Of a stretch of DNA of 33,216 nt, positions 25,009 to 33,216 are shown in pieces. Location: contig SVDS01000045.1 of the NCBI GenBank assembly GCA_015057715.1, positions 1 to 33,216 of the forward strand, written 5' to 3'. The position numbers and the translations under genes were made by a program. Source of the DNA: Paenibacillaceae bacterium. Its GTDB lineage: Bacteria; Bacillota; Clostridia; Lachnospirales; Lachnospiraceae. A model generated the notes under the pieces. That model had not been told where the DNA came from. It saw nothing but the letters and a program-made list of their open reading frames with translations, and searched no databases. Each line of letters opens with the position of its first letter. The stretch's first letter is position 1.

Positions 25009-25051
25009 AAAGATACCCTGCCAGCACGATCTGCCGTTATCGGGTATCTTT
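25009..25051 (-). terminator. Terminator of the ATP synthase operon
   Basis: Minus-strand AAAGATACCC (complement of 25042-25051) pairs with GGGTATCTTT (complement of 25009-25018) and is followed by a T run. It lies 18 bp after the atpC stop. Confidence 0.85.
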
Positions 25052-25068
25052 CTTTTCACTGTAATTTC

Positions 25069-25488
25069 CTATCGGATCTCATATTTATGCTTGGTACGCA
25101 GTCTTGCCAGAGATCTGGCTAAGGATGCTTCAAAATGAGAATGCTCCTGAAGGCTCTTGCCCTGTCTTAACTGTTCCTCTGCTCTCTCCCTGGCTTCTTC
25201 CGCACGGCGTTCGTCAATATCCTGAGGAAGCTCTGCCGTATCCACCAGAAGAGTCACACGGTTGTTAACAATCTGAACAAATCCGTTTCCTACCACGGCG
25301 TGAATCCATTCTCCGTCTTCGTTCATCAGTCTCATCTCTCCGATGGCAACCGCAATTACCATATCTTCGTGATGAGGCAGAACTGCTTTTTCACCATCTG
25401 CAAGAGGAATGATTAACTTCTGGCACGGTCCTTTGTAAAAAACCTTGTCACTGGCAAGCACCTGAAGGAAAAATGTACTTGTACTCAC
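25069..25488 (-). CDS. atpC: ATP synthase F1 epsilon subunit
   Basis: 139 residues. The N-terminal beta-sandwich (FFLQVLASDKVFYKGPCQKLIIPLADG, then LPHHEDMVIAVAIGEM) and the C-terminal helical hairpin (DERRAEEARERAEEQL) are both present. It sits on the central stalk and can inhibit ATP hydrolysis. The frame is open to a TTG at 25503, but GGAGG lies there as the ribosome site, so GTG at 25488 (product starting MSTSTFFLQ) is the better start. Last gene of the operon, 16 bp after atpD. Confidence 0.95.
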   Translation of the reverse strand: MSTSTFFLQVLASDKVFYKGPCQKLIIPLADGEKAVLPHHEDMVIAVAIGEMRLMNEDGEWIHAVVGNGFVQIVNNRVTLLVDTAELPQDIDERRAEEARERAEEQLRQGKSLQEHSHFEASLARSLARLRTKHKYEIR

Positions 25489-25504
25489 TGGCAGCACCTC
25501 CAAG

Positions 25505-26905
<1,401 letters not shown>

Positions 26906-26908
26906 TTA

Positions 26909-26932
26909 CTCACAGTCGTGAGGACTCCTCCT
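26909..26932 (-). promoter_or_regulatory. Structured ribosome-binding region before atpD
   Basis: Minus strand: AGGAGG, then CTCAC-GACT-GTGAG as a hairpin, then nine bases to the ATG. The Shine-Dalgarno is also part of the small palindrome AGGAGTCCT. The hairpin would bring the two closer; the alternative palindrome would hide the ribosome site. Confidence 0.35.
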
Positions 26933-26961
26933 CTCTCAATTTATGGAAAATACGATATAGC

Positions 26962-27858
26962 CTAAGCCTTTTTCTGTTTCTTCTTCTGTGCCTTTGCTCC
27001 GCTGATTACCTCGGTAATTTCCTGGGTAATTGCAGCCTGCCGCACCCGGTTATAGGTAATTGCCAGATCATCAAGCATTTCCTGGGCACTCTTTGTGGCT
27101 GCCTGCATTGCCATCATTCTGGAGTTCTGCTCACTGGAATAGGATTCCACCAGTCCTCCATAAATAAATCCTGCAATATAGTTAGGCACAATCGCGTCAA
27201 TTACTGCCTGGGGAGACGGCTTCATGGTGATTTCCTCTAAATGGACATTTAAAGGAACACTCTGTCCGGTGCGGTTCTTGGGAATTGGCAGAAGCTGCCG
27301 TATTTCGGCTTCCATTTTCATCGCATTGACCATTCTGGTATAGATCATATACACTTCATCAAGTTTCCCTGAAAGAAAATAATCAACAATCTTCTCTTCA
27401 ATAATTCTTGCACGGCTCATATTAGGTTTCTGAACTGTATAACGGAAATCCTGTTCCACCGGTATTCCTTTTTTAGAAAAATACTGCTGTCCCAGATCAC
27501 CTACTACAAACAGGGTGGGATTTCCTCCCTTGTCGATCTGTTCCTGTGCCAGTTTAAAAACGTTGTGATTATAAGCACCTGCAAGACCTTTATCTGCTGT
27601 TACTACGATATATCCGATTTTACGATCCTCTTTTTTAATCTCTGGCCGGGTATCTAAATACTGGTCATCAATGTCGGGCGTATGCCTTATGATTCGGTCA
27701 ATGGTTCTTTGCAGTCCGTAAAAATAAGGCTCCGTATCAGTCAGGGCTTTTCTGGCCCTTTTTAACTTTGACGAGGAAATGGTATACATCGCATTTGTTA
27801 TTTTCATGGTACTCTTGATACTGTTCATCCTGCTTTGTATTTCTCTCGCATTTGCCAT
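26962..27858 (-). CDS. atpG: ATP synthase F1 gamma subunit (central shaft)
   Basis: 298 residues with the terminal coiled-coil helices of the rotor: N-terminal MANAREIQSRMNSIKSTMKI and C-terminal NRVRQAAITQEITEVISGA. The middle carries the Rossmann-like domain (GYIVVTADKGLAGAYNHNVF). Three bases after the atpA stop, with GGGTG as ribosome site. The C-terminus carries an extra lysine-rich tail, KAQKKKQKKA. Confidence 0.96.
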   Translation of the reverse strand: MANAREIQSRMNSIKSTMKITNAMYTISSSKLKRARKALTDTEPYFYGLQRTIDRIIRHTPDIDDQYLDTRPEIKKEDRKIGYIVVTADKGLAGAYNHNVFKLAQEQIDKGGNPTLFVVGDLGQQYFSKKGIPVEQDFRYTVQKPNMSRARIIEEKIVDYFLSGKLDEVYMIYTRMVNAMKMEAEIRQLLPIPKNRTGQSVPLNVHLEEITMKPSPQAVIDAIVPNYIAGFIYGGLVESYSSEQNSRMMAMQAATKSAQEMLDDLAITYNRVRQAAITQEITEVISGAKAQKKKQKKA

Positions 27859-27861
27859 ATC

Positions 27862-29370
27862 TTACACCCGTTTCTGTTTAAATTCTGCAACCCCGTCAAG
27901 AATCTTCTGTTTCAGCTCATCAGACAATGCCTTGGTTTCCTCGATCTCTTTGACGATCTCCGGATGAATACTTTCAAAGAAATCAAGTAAGTTTCTCTGG
28001 AATTCTTTCATCTTTGGAACCTCTACATCAAGTAAAAGGCGGTTATTGGCTGTTAACAGACTGATTACCTGTTCATGAAGGCTTAATGGATGGCATAATG
28101 GCTGCTTTAACAGTTCCGTTAAACCTCTTCCAAACTGAATCTGTTCCTTGGTAGCTGCATCAAGATCGGAACTGAACTGGGTAAATACCTCCATCTCACG
28201 GCACTGTGCCAGATCAATACGAATGCTGCCTGCTGCTTTTTTCATGGCCTTTGTCTGCGCTGCACCGCCTACACGGGATACAGAAAGACCAACGTTAACT
28301 GCAGGTCTCATACCGGAGAAAAAGAGGTCACTCTCTAAGAAGATCTGTCCATCTGTAATAGAAATAACGTTTGTCGGGATATAGGCAGATACGTCTCCAG
28401 CCTGTGTCTCAATAATAGGAAGGGCTGTAATGGATCCGCCTCCCAGTTCTTCCTTTAAGCGGCTGGAACGCTCCAACAGCCTGGAATGAAGATAGAAAAC
28501 ATCACCTGGGTACGCTTCACGTCCTGGAGAACGCTCAAGAAGCAGAGATAGTGCACGGTATGCAACCGCATGCTTGGAAAGATCATCATATACGATCAGT
28601 ACATCTTTGCCCTTATACATGAAATGCTCAGCAAGTGCTGTTCCTGAGTAAGGTGCAATATACTGCAGGGGAGCTGGCTCACTTGCAGTGGAGGACACTA
28701 CAATGGTGTAATCCATGGCGCCGTAATGAGTCAGGGTATTTACCAGCTTGGCAACTGTAGATGCCTTCTGTCCAATTGCCACGTAAACACAGATTACATC
28801 TTTGCCTTTCTGGTTTAAGATAGCGTCTACTGCAATTGATGTTTTACCTGTCTGACGGTCACCGATGATTAACTCTCTCTGACCACGTCCGATTGGGAAC
28901 ATGGAGTCAATGGCAAGAATTCCGGTTTCCATAGGAACGGATACACTTTTTCTGTCGATGATACCAGGTGCCTCATTTTCAATTGGACGGAAATCATCAG
29001 AAGGAATCTCTCCCTTACCATCAATAGGTGCTCCCAGTGCATTTACTACTCTGCCGACAAACTGATCGCCAACCGGAATACCGGCACGTCTTTTTGTCCT
29101 TGTAACCTTGCAGCCTTCCTTTATATCGCGGTCTGAGCCAAAGAGAATACAGCCGATATCTTCTCTTCTGATATCCTGAACCATTCCCTTGACACCGTTA
29201 TCAAATATAACAATTTCACCGTACATTGCATGATCAATTCCGTATACCGTTGCAATGCCGTCTCCTACGCTTAAGACAGTTCCCACTTCCTGGTCTCTGG
29301 CATGAGCGTCATAATCCTTAATTTCACTTCTCAATATAGAAATAATTTCATCTGAATTGATGGAAGCCAC
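27862..29370 (-). CDS. atpA: ATP synthase F1 alpha subunit
   Basis: 502 residues from a GTG at 29370 ([13 protein letters not shown]), preceded by GGAGG with eight-base spacing. An in-frame GTG three codons earlier (29379) overlaps that ribosome site and is less likely. The non-catalytic nucleotide site [11 protein letters not shown] and the family signature [17 protein letters not shown] are present. Length and order are normal. Confidence 0.96.
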   Translation of the reverse strand: MASINSDEIISILRSEIKDYDAHARDQEVGTVLSVGDGIATVYGIDHAMYGEIVIFDNGVKGMVQDIRREDIGCILFGSDRDIKEGCKVTRTKRRAGIPVGDQFVGRVVNALGAPIDGKGEIPSDDFRPIENEAPGIIDRKSVSVPMETGILAIDSMFPIGRGQRELIIGDRQTGKTSIAVDAILNQKGKDVICVYVAIGQKASTVAKLVNTLTHYGAMDYTIVVSSTASEPAPLQYIAPYSGTALAEHFMYKGKDVLIVYDDLSKHAVAYRALSLLLERSPGREAYPGDVFYLHSRLLERSSRLKEELGGGSITALPIIETQAGDVSAYIPTNVISITDGQIFLESDLFFSGMRPAVNVGLSVSRVGGAAQTKAMKKAAGSIRIDLAQCREMEVFTQFSSDLDAATKEQIQFGRGLTELLKQPLCHPLSLHEQVISLLTANNRLLLDVEVPKMKEFQRNLLDFFESIHPEIVKEIEETKALSDELKQKILDGVAEFKQKRV

Positions 29371-29375
29371 GTTTT

Positions 29376-29879
29376 TCACCTCCGCATTATATTTTGTTCT
29401 AATTGTCTCAGACGTCCCTTTAAACTCCAGTCAGTCTCCACATCTCCCACACGGAGGATGAAGCCACCGATTAAACCGGGGTCTTCGATCATGCAGAGCC
29501 TTACTTCCTTTTTCTCATATTTCCTGCAAAGCATGGCCTTTATTTCACGGATCTGTTCTTCATCTGGTTCCGTTACATAATAAAGCGTTGCTTCTAAAAT
29601 GCCCGCTTCTTTGCATACTTTGGAACGCCAGGCTTCAAATATTTCATCTGCAAGATCCATATCACGGCGATCAACCAGGACCTTAAAAAAGATTCTGATG
29701 GATTCGTCAAATACCCGCTCAATAACCCGGTGTTTGCTGGTTTTGGGAACCACAGGGCTGTTTAAGACACGCTTAAGCTCCGGCACTGTTTTAAGCGCCA
29801 GAGCCGCATCCTCTATCACCTTCTCGGGAAGGGAGAGTTCATACAGCACCTGCCCGTAATTAATTGCTGCCTGCGTCAT
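29376..29879 (-). CDS. atpH: ATP synthase F1 delta subunit (peripheral stalk)
   Basis: About 167 residues. It starts [17 protein letters not shown] and ends with the delta-family pattern [28 protein letters not shown]. It links the alpha/beta ring to the b-subunit stalk. A GTG at 29888 is in frame, but AGGTGA fits the ATG at 29879. The start overlaps the end of atpF by 20 bp, indicating coupled translation. Confidence 0.93.
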   Translation of the reverse strand: MTQAAINYGQVLYELSLPEKVIEDAALALKTVPELKRVLNSPVVPKTSKHRVIERVFDESIRIFFKVLVDRRDMDLADEIFEAWRSKVCKEAGILEATLYYVTEPDEEQIREIKAMLCRKYEKKEVRLCMIEDPGLIGGFILRVGDVETDWSLKGRLRQLEQNIMRR

Positions 29880-30360
29880 GGGAATCACCTGCTTCTGCTA
29901 AAAATGAATCATAAAGAGCCTGATTTGCTTTCGCGTTTGTTTCCTGTCCAACTACCTTGGCTGCTGCCGCAATCACCAGACTTGCAATCTGGGCTTTTGC
30001 TTCCCGCATTGCTTTTTCCTGATCGGCTTCTGTCTTTTTCTGGGCTTCGCTGACCACGCGTCCCGCATCTTCCTGTGCATCCTTTAAGATCCTGTCATAC
30101 TGGGCTTTCGCCTGAAGTTTCGCTTCCTCAATCAGTTTAGCGCCCTCTTCTCCGGAAGCGGCCAGTTTCTCTTCATACTGCTTTTTCAAAACTGATGCCT
30201 GCCCTTCCGAAGATCTTGCATTGCTGATGCTCTGCTCAATCATCGTTTGCCGTTTATTAATGACATTCATAACCGGCTGAATCAGGAAATGCCTCAGCAG
30301 AAAATACAGGACGATGAGATTCACGATATTCCACACAAAGTTCATATCCAGTCTAAGCAT
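29860..30360 (-). CDS. atpF: ATP synthase Fo b subunit
   Basis: 166 residues: one N-terminal membrane helix (WNIVNLIVLYFLLRHFLI) followed by a long charged coiled coil (MIEQSISNARSSEGQASVLK onward), the normal dimeric stator layout. The ribosome site AGGCAGGCGA is modest. Confidence 0.93.
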   Translation of the reverse strand: MLRLDMNFVWNIVNLIVLYFLLRHFLIQPVMNVINKRQTMIEQSISNARSSEGQASVLKKQYEEKLAASGEEGAKLIEEAKLQAKAQYDRILKDAQEDAGRVVSEAQKKTEADQEKAMREAKAQIASLVIAAAAKVVGQETNAKANQALYDSFLAEAGDSHDAGSN

Positions 30361-30414
30361 CTGTATCGCCTGCCTTTCTAATATTTTTTTCCATGTACAT
30401 CCTGTCGGTATAAA

Positions 30415-30633
30415 TTATTTAAGGAATAAAATGATAAGAATGGCTACAACGAAACCATAAATAGCGGTTGCCTCTGCAAGTGCACAACCAAGTAACAGCA
30501 TTTTGCTGATCTTGCCTTCTGCCTCAGGCTGTCTTGCAATAGCGTCTGTTGCTTTTGATGTTGCGATACCGATACCGATTCCTGCTCCTAAACCTGTAAA
30601 TACTGCGATTCCTGCTCCAATTGCTGCAAACAT
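30415..30633 (-). CDS. atpE: ATP synthase Fo c subunit (rotor ring)
   Basis: 72 residues, two membrane helices joined by the polar loop ARQPEAEGK. The ion-carrying glutamate is E54 in LAEATAIYG. In Na+-translocating c rings the first helix has a Gln (Q32 in Ilyobacter) and Glu is followed by Ser; here those positions are I21 and A55. This points to H+ rather than Na+ coupling (inference from known c-ring signatures). Preceded by AAGGAGAAATAATT. Confidence 0.95.
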   Translation of the reverse strand: MFAAIGAGIAVFTGLGAGIGIGIATSKATDAIARQPEAEGKISKMLLLGCALAEATAIYGFVVAILIILFLK

Positions 30634-30661
30634 AATTATTTCTCCTTTTTCATCAATAGTT

Positions 30662-31357
30662 TTATTCTAATGCTTCTTTCATAAATAGACCTGTTAAAAA
30701 TACAAATACGTATGCCTGAATCAATCCGTCAAAAATGTCAAAATACATGGTAAACGGAATTGGTATGATGAAACCCGCCACCTGCTTGATCAGTTCCATT
30801 ACTACGAATGATCCCAAAACATTACCGAATAATCGCATACACAGCGACAATGGTCTGATAAATAGTTCCATGACATTCATGGGGGTCAACAGCGGCATTG
30901 GCTCTGCAAATGCCTTCAGAAAACCTTTTCCCCCTTTTTTACGAAAACCGGAGTATTCGATCAGCACAATGCTCATTACCGCAAGTGCAGCAGTGGAATT
31001 TAAATCCTTTGTGGGAGGCTTAAACCCAATGATGCCAATTAAGTTCGCCACAGCAATATAAATTGCCACAGATATCAGATAAGGGATATAACGTTTCCCT
31101 TCTTCACCGATCAGACTTTCAAAGAAATTGTAAAGCCCGCCGATGGCCATCTCAAGCACCTGCTGTTTCTTTCCAGGGTTCTCAACCTGTAGGTTTCTAA
31201 CCAGGATGATGGAAAGGACAGTCAATGCCAACATGATAACCCATGTCACCACTACGGACTCAGCGATTGGAATGCCGCCGAATATCGGAATGGTAAAGAC
31301 TGTTTCGCAGTTCAGTTCCTCTAATAACTTCTCTGCCAGCTCCTCCGTAATGCTCAC
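30662..31357 (-). CDS. atpB: ATP synthase Fo a subunit
   Basis: 231 residues, five to six membrane helices. The essential stator arginine is in LSLCMRLFGNVLGS, and the last helix has the usual polar run in GLIQAYVFVFLTGLFM. It forms the two half-channels beside the c ring. The start at GTG 31357 has AAAGGA unusually close, so the true start may be slightly different. First gene of the operon; no atpI is visible upstream. Confidence 0.94.
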   Translation of the reverse strand: MSITEELAEKLLEELNCETVFTIPIFGGIPIAESVVVTWVIMLALTVLSIILVRNLQVENPGKKQQVLEMAIGGLYNFFESLIGEEGKRYIPYLISVAIYIAVANLIGIIGFKPPTKDLNSTAALAVMSIVLIEYSGFRKKGGKGFLKAFAEPMPLLTPMNVMELFIRPLSLCMRLFGNVLGSFVVMELIKQVAGFIIPIPFTMYFDIFDGLIQAYVFVFLTGLFMKEALE

Positions 31358-31449
31358 TTCCTTTCTTAGAGACTGTTTTTTCTCCTTTATGGTTCCCGAT
31401 TCACAATATTGTACGCGTAAATATACAATGTTGCTCAGGTATACCGTGT

Positions 31450-31478
31450 ATCATACTTTCATCTGCAAAAATTGTCAA
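31450..31478 (-). promoter_or_regulatory. Promoter of the ATP synthase operon
   Basis: On the minus strand TTGACA (complement of 31473-31478), 17 bp, TATGAT (complement of 31450-31455): a consensus -35 and near-consensus -10. It leaves a leader of about 85 bases before atpB. Confidence 0.85.
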
Positions 31479-32030
31479 CTTTTTGACTGATTCATAACAT
31501 CTTATTAATGCGCACAATTGTTTGAACATTTGGAACAATTTTAACTGCCTAAAATCTAAAATTATTATTAATTTTTTAACCTAAAATGTAAACGAATTGT
31601 AAACTTAATCTCTTTAAAGAAATTTTTCTAGGTTATATGTAGAATTTTTTTCTAATATTTTGTGTAAATTGCCATGTATTTTTTTCGTTTTTTTTAATTC
31701 ATCGTCATAAGTAACGAACGATCGTCCAAATACTGTAATTAAGATGGATAAAAAACCAACTACCATTTTAGCGTGCTAAAGTGACACTATCAAAACACAC
31801 AAATGCTCCCACGTATAGAAATATAATTTTGATTCTCTCTCTTCTTATTAAAATGGATTAGAAATTGGAAGAAACAGGAAAAAGAAAATATAATATGTTT
31901 TTTCTTTCAGAAAGGAGCATCAGCCCTTAAGACAAGTATTACATAATCTTTACTGTAATATGCTTGTTTAAATTTAATTTATCCAATAATATGGATTCAT
32001 AACAATGTGAATGGAATAAGGAGCATTGTT
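31479..32030 (+). other. AT-rich intergenic region with a possible short transcript
   Basis: No convincing gene in about 550 bp. A promoter-like pair, TTGGAA (31865-31870), 18 bp, TATAAT (31889-31894), is followed by AAAGGAG (31911-31917) with no start codon behind it. Then comes a hairpin, ACAAGTATTACA (31932-31943) against TGTAATATGCTTGT (31954-31967), and a T-rich stretch. This could be a small RNA of roughly 70 bases, or the leader of the 40-codon ORF. Weak evidence. Confidence 0.25.
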
Positions 32031-32153
32031 ATGGACGATAAACAACAGCTATTAAACAGAATTTTAGAAGGCCGGCAATTGACTCAAAAAACAGAATGGA
32101 AGCTATTACGAAACAGAATAAATGTAAGACTTCTACTTTCATACACCCTATGA
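32031..32153 (+). CDS. 40-codon small ORF, hypothetical
   Basis: Starts MDDKQQLLNRILEGRQLTQK and ends with LLLSYTL. AAGGAG (32018-32023) is seven bases before the ATG, which is good support for translation. The charged, helical N-terminus looks like the beginning of a longer protein, so it could be a truncated gene; I recognise no family. It precedes the DUF1189 gene by about 65 bp. Confidence 0.4.
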   Translation: MDDKQQLLNRILEGRQLTQKTEWKLLRNRINVRLLLSYTL

Positions 32154-32216
32154 TAAGATAATTAAGTATAAAAACACTTAAGAGAAAGGATACAATACAG
32201 TTACAGGGAAGGGAAA

Positions 32217-32308
32217 ATGAGAATGAATGTATTTAAAGAACTTTTTTATCAATTTATGATTTTAAAATCTATAAGGAATTTATTAAAAACAAACGCAGGA
32301 AAGTATTC
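32217..32308 (+). pseudogene. Out-of-frame 5' part of the DUF1189 gene
   Basis: ATG AGA ATG at 32217-32225 follows GGAAGGGAAA. The frame reads MNVFKELF, and after the T run at 32242-32247 the other frame continues YDFKIYKEFIKNKRRKVFL straight into the downstream protein. Adding one T to the run gives ELFLSIYDFKIYKEF, the expected family N-terminus. So the gene has lost one T, by mutation, phase variation or sequencing error. Confidence 0.6.
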
Positions 32309-33034
32309 TTGGCAGGGTTTGTTCTTATGGTCTTGTATTTTTCACTGACCATGATAATTCCTTTTTTAAGATTTCAGTTTAAAACAGGAGGATTTGTAAA
32401 AATTATAGAAGATTATATTCCTGATTTTAAATTAAGCGAAGGAACGCTTTGGGTTGAGAAGCCGGTTGAATATGAACAAGGCGGTATGTATATATACATA
32501 AACACCTCTCCGGATACCTCTTTTTATGATGCTGATGAGATCGGAGATTATATTTCAGACTATTATCAGGTAATCCTGATGGATTCACAAAAGATTATTG
32601 TAAAGAATAAAGGCGAAATTACAGGAAGATACTTTTCCGATTTTGATTTTACTTTCAGCAGGGAAGAACTCCAGCAGTGGGTACCCAGGGCTTATCTGAT
32701 TGTTATAGCTTTTATGATTCTGGCGTTTATATTCATGACGGGATTGTTTTTCTTCGGTGTACTGGTGGTTGCCCTTATTGGAATGATAGCCGCCTCCTGT
32801 TTGAAGTATCGTCTTACCTTTGGACAGTTGTATCAGATGTCAGTTTATGCCAGAACGCTGCCTTTATTGCTAAAAGCAGTTGTATCCTTCCTGCCGTTTT
32901 CCATACCGATGTTTGGTATCATTAATTTTGGAATATCCGTGCTGTTCCTTGTACTTGCCATTCAGAAGATGAAAGAATCTGATCTGGAAAAACCCATAGA
33001 AATAGTTTCAGAACAGAGTGATTATTTTAGATAA
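32309..33034 (+). CDS. DUF1189 family membrane protein (N-terminus frameshifted)
   Basis: The intact part is 241 residues: TM1 (AGFVLMVLYFSLTMIIPFL), an extracytoplasmic domain of about 100 residues (EGTLWVEKPVEYEQGGMYIY), then three further helices (YLIVIAFMILAFIFMTGLFF and after), in the order seen in DUF1189 (YxxFK... at the N-terminus). Function unknown; membrane integral. The TTG at 32309 is just the first possible start in this frame and lies inside what should be the first helix region. The natural start is probably 32217 or 32223 in another frame. A strong terminator follows. Confidence 0.7.
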   Translation: MAGFVLMVLYFSLTMIIPFLRFQFKTGGFVKIIEDYIPDFKLSEGTLWVEKPVEYEQGGMYIYINTSPDTSFYDADEIGDYISDYYQVILMDSQKIIVKNKGEITGRYFSDFDFTFSREELQQWVPRAYLIVIAFMILAFIFMTGLFFFGVLVVALIGMIAASCLKYRLTFGQLYQMSVYARTLPLLLKAVVSFLPFSIPMFGIINFGISVLFLVLAIQKMKESDLEKPIEIVSEQSDYFR

Positions 33035-33047
33035 AAGCTAAATAAGT

Positions 33048-33077
33048 AAAAGTCCAGGGTGCCTTCCCTGGACTTTT
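33048..33077 (+). terminator. Terminator of the DUF1189 gene
   Basis: AAAAGTCCAGGG (33048-33059) and CCCTGGACTTTT (33066-33077) make a perfect 12-bp stem with a six-base loop, 14 bp after the stop codon. Confidence 0.9.
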
Positions 33078-33087
33078 CTTGTTAGAG

Positions 33088-33216
33088 CTATAAAAACTCA
33101 AATATATGTAGTCCTTCCCAAAGGACAAATAGATTCCCGCCATTATTTTTACACAAAGGAAAAGCACCGACCCCGCAGCTCTCCGTCTGCAAAACCAGTA
33201 CTTTTTTAGTGCGCCT
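33088..33216 (-). other. Open frame running off the right edge, unassigned
   Basis: A minus-strand frame without start (cut by the window) ends at 33088 with NLFVLWEGLHIFEFL. It could be the end of a gene or chance. GTCCTT-CCCA-AAGGAC (33111-33126) is a small hairpin inside it, which argues for non-coding sequence. Not resolved. Confidence 0.2.

Noticed and set aside
33140-33216. Possible RNA gene or CRISPR-like sequence at the right edge
   Set aside because: No repeat units, no tRNA or known RNA fold recognised; too little sequence remains.

Overview
The window looks like a chromosomal segment of a low-GC, Gram-positive, spore-forming anaerobe. The gene set and style (clostridial atp operon order, LysM-GH18 spore-type hydrolase, strong AGGAGG ribosome sites, TATAAT-type promoters) fit Lachnospiraceae, perhaps a Lacrimispora/Clostridium cluster XIVa organism. 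This assignment is by gene style only; there is no rRNA or marker search behind it.

Layout. 1-2.8 kb: a small secreted cell-wall-binding protein, a DUF1847 protein, a VOC protein and a GNAT acetyltransferase, bracketed by two copies of a ~110-bp non-coding element with a covarying hairpin. 2.9-12.85 kb: one minus-strand gene block of nine genes. In transcription order it holds an AraC regulator, a FecB/BtuF-type lipoprotein, an ABC exporter, two FecCD permeases, a FepC-type ATPase, then a NifH-like Fe protein and two NifD/NifK-like component-1 subunits. This is the most interesting part. It is a nitrogenase-superfamily reductase coupled to a siderophore/corrinoid/heme-type importer, without any cofactor-assembly gene in view. 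The D-like subunit keeps the three nitrogenase-type cluster cysteines plus a fourth candidate, while the K-like partner has lost all its own. Substrate unknown.

12.9-16.2 kb: a LysM-GH18 glycosidase preceded by tiny or broken reading frames, a divergent Fe/Mn superoxide dismutase, and debris of a phage or integrative element (RusA-like and tyrosine-recombinase remnants). A 24-bp direct repeat (23/24 identical) flanks the SOD and the debris and may be a relic attachment-site pair. 16.2-24.9 kb: an OmpR-type two-component system, a MATE transporter (tail-to-tail with the kinase), a four-repeat peptidoglycan-binding NlpC/P60 lipoprotein, a ZIP metal transporter and a methyl-accepting chemotaxis protein. 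The ZIP gene carries almost the same 19-bp operator-like box (16/19 identical) as the araC gene, at a similar place just downstream of a matching promoter, which links the nitrogenase-like operon to a probable metal regulon.

25.0-31.5 kb: the complete F1Fo ATP synthase operon atpBEFHAGDC on the minus strand, with a near-consensus promoter and a terminator. Its c subunit lacks the Na+-site residues, suggesting H+ coupling. 31.5-33.2 kb: an AT-rich intergenic stretch, a 40-codon small ORF and a DUF1189 membrane protein whose first ~28 codons are put out of frame by an apparent one-base loss in a T run. Several reading-frame breaks in the window fall in homopolymers, so some may be sequencing errors rather than true mutations.
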